Below, piece after piece: positions 9,628 through 17,867 of a stretch of DNA of 64,000 nt. Made by a program: the position numbers and the translations under genes. Source of the stretch: Pseudomonas sp. ACM7. GTDB taxonomy: Bacteria; Pseudomonadota; Gammaproteobacteria; Pseudomonadales; Pseudomonadaceae. Positions within the stretch are counted from its first letter, which is position 1. Each line of letters begins with the position of its first letter. The stretch covers positions 2,196,460-2,260,459 of the forward strand of contig NZ_CP024866.1 of NCBI RefSeq assembly GCF_004136015.1. Direction: 5' to 3'. The notes under the pieces are model-generated. The model was not told the DNA's origin, made no database searches, and worked only from the letters and a program-made list of their open reading frames with translations.

Positions 9628-11364
9628 ATGAAAGACACCATTCGCCAGCTGATCCAACAAGCCATCACCCAACTCGTCAACGAAGGTGTGTTGCCTGAAG
9701 GCCTGTCGCCGGCGATCCAGGTGGAAAACTCCCGTGACAAGACTCACGGCGATTTCGCCAGCAACATCGCGATGATGCTGGCCAAACCGGCCGGCATGAA
9801 GCCGCGCGACCTGGCAGAGAAAATCATCGCCGCGCTGCCGGCTGATGAAAACGTCACCAAGACCGAAATCGCCGGTCCCGGCTTCCTGAACTTCTTCCAG
9901 AACACCCAAGCCCTGGCCACTCGCCTGGACGCCGCCCTGGCCGACGCCCACATCGGCGTGCGCAAGGCCGGCCCGGCGCAGCGCACTGTCGTCGACCTGT
10001 CGGCACCGAACCTGGCCAAAGAGATGCACGTCGGCCACTTGCGCTCGACCATCATCGGCGACGGCGTTGCCCGGGTGCTGGAGTTCCTCGGCGACGAAGT
10101 CATCCGGCAGAACCACGTCGGCGACTGGGGCACCCAGTTCGGCATGCTGATGGCGTACCTCCAGGAAAACCCGATCACCAGCGACGAGCTGTCGGACCTG
10201 GAAAACTTCTACCGCGCGGCCAAACAACGCTTCGACGAATCCGAAGAGTTCGCAGATCGCGCCCGTGGCTTGGTGGTCAAGCTGCAAGCCGGCGACCCGG
10301 ACTGCCTGGCGCTGTGGACCAAGTTCAAAGACATCTCGCTGTCGCACTGCCAGAAAATCTACGAACTGCTGAACGTCAAACTGACCATGGCCGACGTGAT
10401 GGGCGAAAGCGCCTACAACGACGACCTGATCAACGTGGTCAACGACCTCAAGGCCGCTGGCCTGCTGGTCGAGAGCAACGGCGCCCAGTGCGTGTTCCTC
10501 GACGAGTTCAAGAACGCCGACGGCGACCCGCTGCCGGTGATCATCGTCAAGGCTGACGGCGGTTACCTCTACGCCACCACCGACCTGGCGGCCGTGCGTT
10601 ACCGCAGTGGCAAGTTGAAGGCTGATCGCGCGCTGTACTTCGTCGACCAGCGTCAGGCCTTGCACTTCCAGCAAGTATTCCAGGTCGCGCGCCTGGCCGG
10701 TTTTGTGACGCATCCGATGGACATGGAACACATGGGCTTCGGCACCATGAACGGTAAAGATGGCCGTCCGTTCAAGACCCGTGATGGCGGCACCGTGAAG
10801 CTGATCGACCTGCTGACCGAAGCCCAGGAACGTGCCTACAACCTGGTGAAAGAAAAGAACCCTACACTTGCCGAAGACGAACTGCGCAACATCGCCAAGG
10901 TCGTGGGCATTGGCGCGGTGAAATACGCCGACCTGTCCAAGCACCGCACCAGCGACTACAGCTTCAACTTCGACCTGATGCTGAACTTCGAAGGCAACAC
11001 CGCGCCGTACCTGCTGTACGCCTACACCCGCGTGGCCGGCGTGTTCCGCAAACTCGGCAAGGACTTCAGTGAAGTCGAAGGCCAGATCGTCCTCGAAGCT
11101 GCGCACGAACACGAATTGGCGGCGAAGCTCGCGCAGTTCGGCGAAGTGCTGAACAACGTTTCCGACAAAGGCACGCCGCACATCCTGTGCACCTACCTGT
11201 ACGATGTCGCCGGCCTGTTCTCCAGTTTCTATGAGAACTGCCCGATCCTCAGCGCCGACACCCCGGCGCAAATGCAGAGTCGTCTGCGCCTCGCCGCGCT
11301 GACCGGTCGCACACTCAAGCAAGGCCTGGAACTCTTGGGTCTGGAAACTCTGGAGCGTATGTAA
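9628..11364 (+). CDS. argS: Arginyl-tRNA synthetase
   Basis: 578-residue class I synthetase that charges tRNA-Arg. N-terminal Add-1 domain (1-110), catalytic Rossmann fold with the HIGH-type motif HVGH at 134-137 ([17 protein letters not shown]), and [17 protein letters not shown] near residue 372 in place of a canonical KMSK, which is normal for this ArgS branch. The C-terminal anticodon-binding DALR domain ends at LGLETLERM. The start is the ATG at 9628, preceded by AAAGAGAA; the frame is open further upstream but without family similarity. The SPOR-domain gene follows after one base. Confidence 0.97.
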   Translation: MKDTIRQLIQQAITQLVNEGVLPEGLSPAIQVENSRDKTHGDFASNIAMMLAKPAGMKPRDLAEKIIAALPADENVTKTEIAGPGFLNFFQNTQALATRLDAALADAHIGVRKAGPAQRTVVDLSAPNLAKEMHVGHLRSTIIGDGVARVLEFLGDEVIRQNHVGDWGTQFGMLMAYLQENPITSDELSDLENFYRAAKQRFDESEEFADRARGLVVKLQAGDPDCLALWTKFKDISLSHCQKIYELLNVKLTMADVMGESAYNDDLINVVNDLKAAGLLVESNGAQCVFLDEFKNADGDPLPVIIVKADGGYLYATTDLAAVRYRSGKLKADRALYFVDQRQALHFQQVFQVARLAGFVTHPMDMEHMGFGTMNGKDGRPFKTRDGGTVKLIDLLTEAQERAYNLVKEKNPTLAEDELRNIAKVVGIGAVKYADLSKHRTSDYSFNFDLMLNFEGNTAPYLLYAYTRVAGVFRKLGKDFSEVEGQIVLEAAHEHELAAKLAQFGEVLNNVSDKGTPHILCTYLYDVAGLFSSFYENCPILSADTPAQMQSRLRLAALTGRTLKQGLELLGLETLERM

Positions 11365-11365
11365 G

Positions 11366-12073
11366 TTGGCTGCCAAGAAAAAACCTGCACCCAAGCGTGG
11401 CGCCAGCCGTTACCAAGCTCCTGCAAAGCAACCGATCCCGGGCTGGCTGTGGATGGCCATCGGCCTGACAGTCGGCGCGTTTATTGTGTTCCTGATGAAA
11501 CTGGAACCGGGCAAGGGCAGCGAGAGCGTCAAGCGCGAGAAGATCGAGCAGCAGAAAGCCACCAAGATCTCCGAGGCCAACAAGACCCCGCCGAGCCCGA
11601 CGCAACCGGTGAAGCCGAAGTACGACTTCTACACGTTGCTGCCGGAATCGGAGGTCATCGTGCCGCCGGATGCCGTGCCGGAGAAAACCCTGCCGACGCC
11701 ACAAGTGCCGGCCATTCCGACGACGCCGGTTACGCCAGAGCAAGCGGCGAAGATCGATACCGCGCGCGCTCAGGCAGCACTGGCCGGGATTACTCCGCCA
11801 CCTGCGCCACCGGTGTCCAAAGCGGCGCCAGTGACCAAGTTCTTCCTGCAGGCCGGTTCGTTCCGCAAGGAAGCTGACGCGGACAAGGTTCGGGCGCAGA
11901 TCATCTTGCTCGGTCAGGCTGTGGCGGTTGAATCCGGCACCGTGAAAGACGAAACCTGGTATCGGGTATTGGTCGGACCGTTCAGCAACCGCGAGCAACT
12001 GACCACCGCTCAGAAACAACTGTCCGGCGCAGGGTTCAGCAACCTGTTGTTACAACAACGCCAAAGCCGCTAA
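11366..12073 (+). CDS. SPOR-domain cell-division-type membrane protein (FtsN-like)
   Basis: 235 residues, TTG start one base after the argS stop. A short basic cytoplasmic N-terminus (MAAKKKPAPKRGASRY), one membrane helix (about 26-44, WLWMAIGLTVGAFIVFLM), a proline/threonine-rich periplasmic linker, and a C-terminal SPOR domain (about 155-232, FFLQAGSFRKEADADKVRAQ ... VLVGPF). This is the architecture of FtsN, whose SPOR domain binds denuded septal glycan. The argS-SPOR-hslVU order is conserved in Pseudomonas. Whether it is the functional FtsN cannot be shown from sequence alone; the linker is short for FtsN. Confidence 0.88.
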   Translation: MAAKKKPAPKRGASRYQAPAKQPIPGWLWMAIGLTVGAFIVFLMKLEPGKGSESVKREKIEQQKATKISEANKTPPSPTQPVKPKYDFYTLLPESEVIVPPDAVPEKTLPTPQVPAIPTTPVTPEQAAKIDTARAQAALAGITPPPAPPVSKAAPVTKFFLQAGSFRKEADADKVRAQIILLGQAVAVESGTVKDETWYRVLVGPFSNREQLTTAQKQLSGAGFSNLLLQQRQSR

Positions 12074-12110
12074 CCCTCTGCCACCGCAGCTCCCGCAGGA
12101 GACACGAATC

Positions 12111-12218
12111 CTGTAGGAGCTGCCGCAGGCTGCGATCTTTTCAAGGTTTGCAGGGTGTTCCGTCTTACCCATCATCAAGACCAAGATCAAAAGATCGCAG
12201 CCTTCGGCAGCTCCTACG
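12111..12218. repeat. Second-family inverted repeat upstream of hslV
   Basis: Left arm TGTAGGAGCTGCCGCAGGCT-GCGATCTTTT, right arm AAAAGATCGCAGCCTTCGGC-AGCTCCTA. The arms differ at one position (CCGCAGG against CCGAAGG), so this is an imperfect pair. It ends about 35 bases before the hslVU sigma-32 -35 element. Confidence 0.92.
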
Positions 12219-12253
12219 CGCCTCGCACCATTCGTCCCCTCTCCCTTCCTACA

Positions 12254-12281
12254 GTTGAAATACGCTCCACCACCCCCATAT
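12254..12281 (+). promoter_or_regulatory. Sigma-32 (RpoH) heat-shock promoter of hslVU
   Basis: -35 GTTGAA (12254-12259), a 14-base spacer, then -10 CCCCATAT (12274-12281). This fits the RpoH consensus CTTGAA-N13/14-CCCCATNT with one mismatch in the -35. The hslV start is about 46 bases downstream of the -10, and HslVU is a classical RpoH-dependent operon. Confidence 0.87.
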
Positions 12282-12326
12282 GAGTTGGCATAAGGCATTT
12301 TCGCCCCGCTGCGTGGAGACTCTCCC

Positions 12327-12857
12327 TTGACCACCATCGTTTCAGTTCGCCGCCACGGCAAAGTCGTCATGGGCGGCGACGGCCAGGTTTCTCTCGGCAA
12401 TACCGTGATGAAAGGCAACGCGAAGAAAGTTCGCCGCCTGTACCACGGCCAGGTGATCGCCGGCTTTGCCGGGGCCACCGCTGACGCCTTCACCCTCTTC
12501 GAGCGTTTCGAAGGCCAGCTTGAGAAACATCAGGGCCACCTGGTTCGCGCCGCTGTCGAACTCGCCAAAGAATGGCGCACTGACCGCTCCCTCAGCCGCC
12601 TCGAGGCCATGCTCGCGGTCGCGAACAAAGACGCCTCTCTGATCATCACCGGCAACGGCGACGTGGTCGAACCCGAAGAAGGTCTGATCGCCATGGGTTC
12701 CGGCGGCGGCTACGCCCAGGCCGCCGCCAGCGCGCTGCTGAAGAAAACCGATCTGTCGGCCCGGGAAATCGTCGAAACCGCCCTCGGCATCGCCGGCGAC
12801 ATCTGTGTATTCACCAACCACACCTTCACCATTGAGGAGCAGGACCTCGCTGAGTAA
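12327..12857 (+). CDS. hslV: ATP-dependent protease proteolytic subunit HslV
   Basis: 176 residues; start codon TTG with GTGGAG at the right distance upstream. After methionine removal the N-terminal threonine ([20 protein letters not shown]) is the nucleophile of this proteasome-like subunit. The core [15 protein letters not shown] near residue 115 is conserved. HslV forms a double hexamer capped by HslU and degrades misfolded and regulatory proteins. The hslU gene starts 55 bases downstream in the same operon behind the sigma-32 promoter. Confidence 0.97.
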   Translation: MTTIVSVRRHGKVVMGGDGQVSLGNTVMKGNAKKVRRLYHGQVIAGFAGATADAFTLFERFEGQLEKHQGHLVRAAVELAKEWRTDRSLSRLEAMLAVANKDASLIITGNGDVVEPEEGLIAMGSGGGYAQAAASALLKKTDLSAREIVETALGIAGDICVFTNHTFTIEEQDLAE

Positions 12858-12912
12858 GCCTGTTTTGGCCACCACGCCACGGCTCACTTTTACCTGAGGA
12901 CCGCCAATTATT

Positions 12913-14256
12913 ATGTCCATGACTCCCCGTGAAATCGTCCACGAACTCAATCGCCATATCATCGGCCAGGACGATGCCAAGCGCGCCGTCGCCATCGCGC
13001 TGCGTAACCGCTGGCGCCGGATGCAGCTGCCTGAAGAGCTGCGCGTTGAAGTCACGCCAAAAAACATCCTGATGATCGGCCCGACCGGTGTCGGTAAAAC
13101 CGAGATTGCTCGTCGCCTGGCGAAACTGGCCAACGCACCGTTCATCAAAGTTGAAGCGACCAAGTTCACCGAAGTCGGCTATGTCGGCCGCGACGTTGAA
13201 TCGATCATTCGTGACCTGGCCGACGCAGCGATCAAGCTGCTGCGCGAACAGGAAATGACCAAGGTTCGCCACCGCGCCGAAGACGCCGCCGAAGAACGCA
13301 TCCTCGACGCCCTGCTGCCCCCGGCACGCATGGGCTTCAGCAGCAACGACGACGCCGCACCGTCGGCCGACTCCAACACCCGTCAGCTGTTCCGCAAGCG
13401 CCTGCGCGAAGGTCAGCTGGATGACAAAGAGATCGAAATCGAAGTCGCCGAAGTGACCGGTGTCGATATCTCCGCGCCACCGGGCATGGAAGAGATGACC
13501 AACCAGCTGCAGAGCCTGTTCGCCAACATGGGCAAGGGCAAACGCAAGAGCCGCAAGATCAAGGTCAAGGAAGCACTGAAACTGGTGCGTGACGAAGAAG
13601 CCGGCCGCCTGGTCAACGAAGAAGAGTTGAAGGCCAAGGCGCTGGAAGCGGTCGAGCAGCACGGCATCGTGTTCATCGACGAAATCGACAAGGTCGCCAA
13701 GCGCGGCAACACCGGTGGCGTAGACGTGTCCCGTGAGGGCGTACAGCGCGACTTGCTGCCGCTGATCGAAGGCTGCACCGTCAACACCAAACTGGGCATG
13801 GTCAAGACCGACCACATCCTGTTCATCGCGTCCGGTGCGTTCCACCTGAGCAAGCCGAGCGATCTGGTGCCTGAGCTGCAAGGTCGCCTGCCGATTCGTG
13901 TCGAACTCAAGGCCCTGACGCCTGAAGATTTCGAACGCATTCTCAGCGAGCCGCACGCGTCGCTCACCGAGCAGTATTGTGCCCTGCTGAAAACCGAAGG
14001 CCTGGTGATCGAATTCCTGCCGGACGGCATCAAGCGTATTGCCGAGATCGCCTGGCAGGTCAACGAGAAGACCGAGAACATCGGTGCCCGTCGCCTGCAC
14101 ACGCTGCTTGAGCGTCTGCTTGAAGAGGTGTCGTTCAGCGCCGGTGATCTGGCCAGCGCCCACGACGACAAGGCGATCCTGATCGACGCCGATTACGTCA
14201 ATAGCCACCTCGGCGAATTGGCGCAGAACGAAGACCTGTCCCGTTATATCCTGTAA
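12913..14256 (+). CDS. hslU: HslU unfoldase (AAA+ ATPase of the HslVU protease)
   Basis: 447 residues. Walker A GPTGVGKT at 56-63, then the [12 protein letters not shown] pore loop near residue 90, the I-domain (about 110-240), Walker B with Asp256-Glu257 (VFIDEIDK), and the C-terminal tail EDLSRYIL that inserts between HslV subunits to activate it. Start ATG with upstream GAGGA. HslU unfolds substrates and feeds them to HslV. Length and all motifs match the family. Confidence 0.97.
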   Translation: MSMTPREIVHELNRHIIGQDDAKRAVAIALRNRWRRMQLPEELRVEVTPKNILMIGPTGVGKTEIARRLAKLANAPFIKVEATKFTEVGYVGRDVESIIRDLADAAIKLLREQEMTKVRHRAEDAAEERILDALLPPARMGFSSNDDAAPSADSNTRQLFRKRLREGQLDDKEIEIEVAEVTGVDISAPPGMEEMTNQLQSLFANMGKGKRKSRKIKVKEALKLVRDEEAGRLVNEEELKAKALEAVEQHGIVFIDEIDKVAKRGNTGGVDVSREGVQRDLLPLIEGCTVNTKLGMVKTDHILFIASGAFHLSKPSDLVPELQGRLPIRVELKALTPEDFERILSEPHASLTEQYCALLKTEGLVIEFLPDGIKRIAEIAWQVNEKTENIGARRLHTLLERLLEEVSFSAGDLASAHDDKAILIDADYVNSHLGELAQNEDLSRYIL

Positions 14257-14282
14257 GCCATACTTACAAGTGAGCGCGGACC

Positions 14283-14377
14283 TGTGGGAGCGGGCTTGCT
14301 CGCGAAAGCGGTCTGACATTCAACATTGATGTTGAATGTTATGGCCCCTTCGCGAGCAAGCCCGCTTGCTCCCACAT
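14283..14377. repeat. REPIN between hslU and the DUF971 gene
   Basis: Left arm TGTGGGAGCGGGCTTGCTCG (14283); centre contains the palindrome ATTCAACATTGATGTTGAAT; right arm TTCGCGAGCAAGCCCGC followed by TTGCTCCCACA. The right arm carries three extra bases (TTG) compared with other copies. Confidence 0.92.
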
Positions 14378-14414
14378 TTGAACCGAGCTCGCCCACACAA
14401 ATGGATTGCCGGTC

Positions 14415-14792
14415 ATGACCCAACTCCCCACCGATATCAAACTGCACAAAGCCTCGAAAACCCTGTCGCTGAAATACGCGTCCGGTGAGGAACATCACCT
14501 GCCCGCCGAGTTCCTGCGCGTGCACTCTCCTTCCGCCGAGGTCCAGGGCCACGGCAAACCTATCCTGCAATTTGGCAAGATCGGCGTAGGCCTGACCAAG
14601 GTAGAACCGGCCGGTCAGTACGCACTGAAATTGACCTTCGACGACGGCCACGACAGCGGCCTGTTCACCTGGGAATATCTGTACCAGCTGGGCGTGCGCC
14701 AAGAGGATCTCTGGAACGATTATCTTGCCGAACTCAAAGCCGCTGGAAAGACCCGCGATCCGAACGAATCCATCGTCAAGCTGATGCTCTAG
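14415..14792 (+). CDS. DUF971 protein (gamma-butyrobetaine-hydroxylase-like N-terminal domain)
   Basis: 125 residues, MTQLPTDIKLHKASKTLSLK. A single DUF971 domain: PAEFLRVHSPSAEVQGHG, then TFDDGHDSGLFTWEYLYQLG. In eukaryotic gamma-butyrobetaine hydroxylase this domain precedes the oxygenase; in bacteria it occurs alone and its role is unclear, with iron-sulfur or metal handling suggested. The ATG at 14415 is preferred over an in-frame TTG at 14406. It lies between hslU and phaC1, as in other pseudomonads. No hydroxylase domain is present. Confidence 0.88.
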   Translation: MTQLPTDIKLHKASKTLSLKYASGEEHHLPAEFLRVHSPSAEVQGHGKPILQFGKIGVGLTKVEPAGQYALKLTFDDGHDSGLFTWEYLYQLGVRQEDLWNDYLAELKAAGKTRDPNESIVKLML

Positions 14793-14909
14793 CTCAGGCC
14801 TTTCGCTCATTAGAGGGCATTTTCTAATTCCATCTGTTTGAATGCTCCGCTTCCGGGCCGACGATTGGCCTGCTTGCGAAAAAAATTAAACTCGGGTAAC
14901 CAATGGAGC

Positions 14910-14925
14910 TGGCAAGGTACCTGCA
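14910..14925 (+). promoter_or_regulatory. Candidate sigma-54 (-24/-12) promoter of phaC1
   Basis: TGGCAA-N5-CTGCA with exact -24/-12 spacing against the consensus TGGCAC-N5-TTGCA (two mismatches). It would start transcription near 14937, about 110 bases before phaC1. It also overlaps the palindrome AGGTACCT. A single match of this quality may be chance. Confidence 0.45.
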
Positions 14926-14978
14926 GTGCTCTCTGAACTAAAAAGCAGCGATGCAGAATTAACGGTCACCCGAGCAGT

Positions 14979-15023
14979 AGTACCTGGCATTGGCTGTGGA
15001 CTGCACAGCTGGACCCAGGTACT
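14979..15023 (+). promoter_or_regulatory. Nested inverted repeat (hairpin) in the phaC1 leader
   Basis: Outer arms AGTACCTGG (14979-14987) and CCAGGTACT (15015-15023) are perfectly complementary. Inside them GCTGTG (14993-14998) pairs with CACAGC (15004-15009) around GACTG. It ends 26 bases before the phaC1 ATG. It could be an mRNA stem-loop or a protein-binding dyad (for example for PhaD). It is not followed by a T-run, so it is not a simple terminator. Confidence 0.6.
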
Positions 15024-15049
15024 CGTCTCAGGACAATGGAGCGTCGTAG

Positions 15050-16729
15050 ATGAGTAACAAGAATAACGATGACTTGAAGTATCAGGCCTCGGAAAACACC
15101 TTGGGGCTGAATCCTGTCGTTGGGCTGCGTGGAAAGGATCTACTGGCTTCTGCTCGAATGGTGCTAAGGCAGGCCATCCGACAACCGATTCACAGCGCCA
15201 GGCATGTCGCCCATTTCGGTCTTGAACTGAAGAACGTGTTGTTCGGCAAGTCCGAGCTTCTACCGACAAGCGATGACCGTCGCTTCGCCGATCCGGCCTG
15301 GAGCCAGAACCCGCTCTACAAACGTTACTTGCAGACTTACCTGGCGTGGCGCAAGGAACTCCACGACTGGATCGGCGACAGCAACCTCTCGCCCAAGGAC
15401 GTCGCTCGCGGGCATTTCGTGATCAACCTCATGACCGAAGCCATGGCCCCGACCAACAGTGCGGCCAACCCGGCGGCGGTCAAACGCTTCTTCGAAACCG
15501 GCGGCAAAAGCCTGCTCGACGGCCTGTCCCATCTGGCCAAGGACCTGGTGCACAACGGCGGTATGCCGAGCCAGGTCAACATGGGCGCGTTCGAGGTCGG
15601 CAAGAGCCTTGGCGTCACCGAAGGCGCGGTGGTGTTTCGCAATGACGTGCTGGAATTGATCCACTATCGGCCGACCACCGAGCAGGTGCATGAGCGCCCA
15701 CTGTTAGTGGTGCCACCGCAGATCAACAAGTTCTATGTTTTCGACCTGAGCCCGGACAAGAGCCTGGCGCGCTTCTGCCTGCGCAACAACATGCAGACGT
15801 TCATCGTCAGCTGGCGCAACCCGACCAAGGAGCAGCGCGAGTGGGGTCTGTCGACCTATATCGAAGCGCTCAAGGAAGCAGTCGACGTGGTCACCGCGAT
15901 CACCGGCAGCAAAGACATCAACATGCTCGGCGCCTGCTCTGGCGGCATCACCTGCACTGCCCTGCTGGGCCACTACGCCGCGATCGGCGAGAACAAGGTC
16001 AACGCCCTGACGCTGCTGGTCAGTGTGCTGGATACCACCCTGGACAGCGACGTGGCACTGTTCGTCGACGAGCAAACCCTCGAATCCGCCAAGCGCCACT
16101 CTTATCAGGCCGGCGTACTGGAAGGCCGTGACATGGCGAAAGTTTTCGCCTGGATGCGCCCCAACGACCTGATCTGGAACTACTGGGTCAACAATTACCT
16201 GCTGGGCAACGAACCGCCGGTTTTCGACATCCTGTTCTGGAACAACGACACCACACGGTTGCCCGCAGCGTTCCACGGCGACCTGATCGAGTTGTTCAAA
16301 ACCAACCCTTTAATCCGTCCTGATGCACTGGAAGTGTGCGGCACACCGATCAATCTGAAGCAGGTCACTGCCGACATCTTCTCCCTGGCCGGCACCAACG
16401 ACCACATCACCCCGTGGAAGTCCTGCTACAAGTCGGCGCAACTGTTCGGTGGCAAGGTTGAATTCGTGCTGTCCAGCAGCGGGCATATCCAGAGCATTCT
16501 GAACCCGCCGGGCAATCCGAAATCGCGCTACATGACCAGCACAGAGATGCCGGTCAAGGCTGAGGAGTGGCAAGAGAACTCCACCAAGCACACCGATTCC
16601 TGGTGGCTGCACTGGCAGGCATGGCAAGCCGAGCGTTCGGGCAAGCTGAAGAAGTCTCCGGGCAGTTTGGGCAACAAGGCTTATCCGGCGGGCGAAGCTG
16701 CACCGGGCACCTATGTGCATGAGCGATAA
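15050..16729 (+). CDS. phaC1: Class II medium-chain PHA synthase 1
   Basis: 559 residues. Polymerises (R)-3-hydroxyacyl-CoA (C6-C14) into PHA on the granule surface. The alpha/beta hydrolase fold has the lipase-like box GACSGG with Cys296 as nucleophile, Asp451 (NDHITPW) and His479 (SGHIQS), the established class II triad numbering. Start ATG with GGAG nearby. It is first in phaC1-phaZ-phaC2-phaD, with a REPIN between it and phaZ. The upstream leader carries a candidate sigma-54 promoter, a hairpin and, in the first codons, a Crc/Hfq-type A-rich motif. The paralogue phaC2 lies 1.1 kb downstream. Confidence 0.97.
   Translation: MSNKNNDDLKYQASENTLGLNPVVGLRGKDLLASARMVLRQAIRQPIHSARHVAHFGLELKNVLFGKSELLPTSDDRRFADPAWSQNPLYKRYLQTYLAWRKELHDWIGDSNLSPKDVARGHFVINLMTEAMAPTNSAANPAAVKRFFETGGKSLLDGLSHLAKDLVHNGGMPSQVNMGAFEVGKSLGVTEGAVVFRNDVLELIHYRPTTEQVHERPLLVVPPQINKFYVFDLSPDKSLARFCLRNNMQTFIVSWRNPTKEQREWGLSTYIEALKEAVDVVTAITGSKDINMLGACSGGITCTALLGHYAAIGENKVNALTLLVSVLDTTLDSDVALFVDEQTLESAKRHSYQAGVLEGRDMAKVFAWMRPNDLIWNYWVNNYLLGNEPPVFDILFWNNDTTRLPAAFHGDLIELFKTNPLIRPDALEVCGTPINLKQVTADIFSLAGTNDHITPWKSCYKSAQLFGGKVEFVLSSSGHIQSILNPPGNPKSRYMTSTEMPVKAEEWQENSTKHTDSWWLHWQAWQAERSGKLKKSPGSLGNKAYPAGEAAPGTYVHER
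15056..15066 (+). promoter_or_regulatory. Catabolite-activity (Crc/Hfq) motif at the start of phaC1
   Basis: AACAAGAATAA fits the AAnAAnAA motif bound by Hfq/Crc and covers codons 3-6 of phaC1. Crc-dependent repression of phaC1 translation has been reported in P. putida. The motif is seen here; its use in this strain is inferred. Confidence 0.7.
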
Positions 16730-16748
16730 CTGACACACCTCGCCCTCC

Positions 16749-16840
16749 TGTGGGAGCGGGCTTGCTCGCGAAAGCGATTGATCATTCAACAGTGATGTCT
16801 ACTGACCTGACGCATTCGCGAGCAAGCCCGCTCCCACAGG
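16749..16840. repeat. REPIN between phaC1 and phaZ
   Basis: Arms TGTGGGAGCGGGCTTGCTCG (16749) and its complement ending about 16839, around a 45-base centre containing TTCAACAGTGATGTCTACTG. It interrupts the phaC1-phaZ operon and leaves about 45 bases to the phaZ start. Confidence 0.93.
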
Positions 16841-16884
16841 GGATCGGGGGTGAAATTGAGACAGTGACCCACAGGGCCTGAAGC

Positions 16885-17739
16885 ATGCCGCAACCGTTCA
16901 TATTTCGTACCGTCGACCTGGATGGCCAGACCCTCCGCACGGCGGTACGCCCCGGCAAGCCTCACTTGACGCCCTTGCTGATTTTCAACGGCATCGGCGC
17001 CAACCTGGAGCTGGTGTTTCCGTTCGTCGCGGCGCTGGATCCCGACCTGGAAGTCATCGCCTTCGACGTCCCTGGTGTCGGCGGTTCGTCGACTCCAAGG
17101 CGACCGTATCGCTTTCCAGGCCTGGCGAAACTCACGGCGCGGATGCTCGACTATCTCGACTACGGGCAAGTCAATGTGATTGGCGTGTCGTGGGGTGGCG
17201 CCCTGGCCCAGCAGTTCGCTTACGACTATCCTGAGCGCTGCAAGAAACTCGTTCTGGCGGCCACGGCGGCTGGCACGGTGATGGTGCCGGGCAAGCCGAG
17301 AGTCCTGTGGATGATGGCCAGTCCACGACGCTACATCCAGCCGTCTCACGTGATTCGCATCGCGCCGATGATCTATGGCGGCGCGTTCCGTCGCGATCCA
17401 ACCCTCGCCGCCAGCCATGCCGCCAAGGTCCGCTCGGCAGGCAAACTCGGTTACTACTGGCAGCTGTTCGCCGGCCTCGGCTGGACCAGCATTCACTGGC
17501 TGCACAAGATCCACCAGCCAACCTTGGTACTGGCCGGTGACGACGATCCACTGATTCCGTTGGTCAACATGCGGTTACTGGCCTGGCGGATTCCCAACGC
17601 CCAGTTGCACATCATCGATGACGGGCATCTGTTTTTGATTACCCGGGCCGAAGCAGTAGCACCGATCATCATGAAGTTTCTCGAGGAAGAACGTCAGCGT
17701 GCCGTGATGCATCCGCATCCGGCGCCATTGGGCGGCTAA
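16885..17739 (+). CDS. phaZ: Intracellular medium-chain PHA depolymerase
   Basis: 284 residues, alpha/beta hydrolase that releases 3-hydroxy acids from PHA granules. Nucleophile elbow GVSWGG with Ser102, Asp221 (GDDDPLIP) and His248 (DDGHLF) match the established PhaZ triad. Oxyanion region IFNGIGANLE near residue 33. No signal peptide, consistent with an intracellular granule enzyme. It lies between the two synthases, so synthesis and breakdown are encoded together. The start ATG is preceded only by a weak Shine-Dalgarno. Confidence 0.96.
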   Translation: MPQPFIFRTVDLDGQTLRTAVRPGKPHLTPLLIFNGIGANLELVFPFVAALDPDLEVIAFDVPGVGGSSTPRRPYRFPGLAKLTARMLDYLDYGQVNVIGVSWGGALAQQFAYDYPERCKKLVLAATAAGTVMVPGKPRVLWMMASPRRYIQPSHVIRIAPMIYGGAFRRDPTLAASHAAKVRSAGKLGYYWQLFAGLGWTSIHWLHKIHQPTLVLAGDDDPLIPLVNMRLLAWRIPNAQLHIIDDGHLFLITRAEAVAPIIMKFLEEERQRAVMHPHPAPLGG

Positions 17740-17867
17740 TCGGCCCTGGCTTTTGTTACAAAAAGGGGTCGGGAAGACGCAGCGCCGCGCAACATTCCGC
17801 AACAGCGTCTATGGTGTTCTGGTTCGGTGTATCTGTATTTGGCCTGAAGACGAAGGAGTGTTGATTC

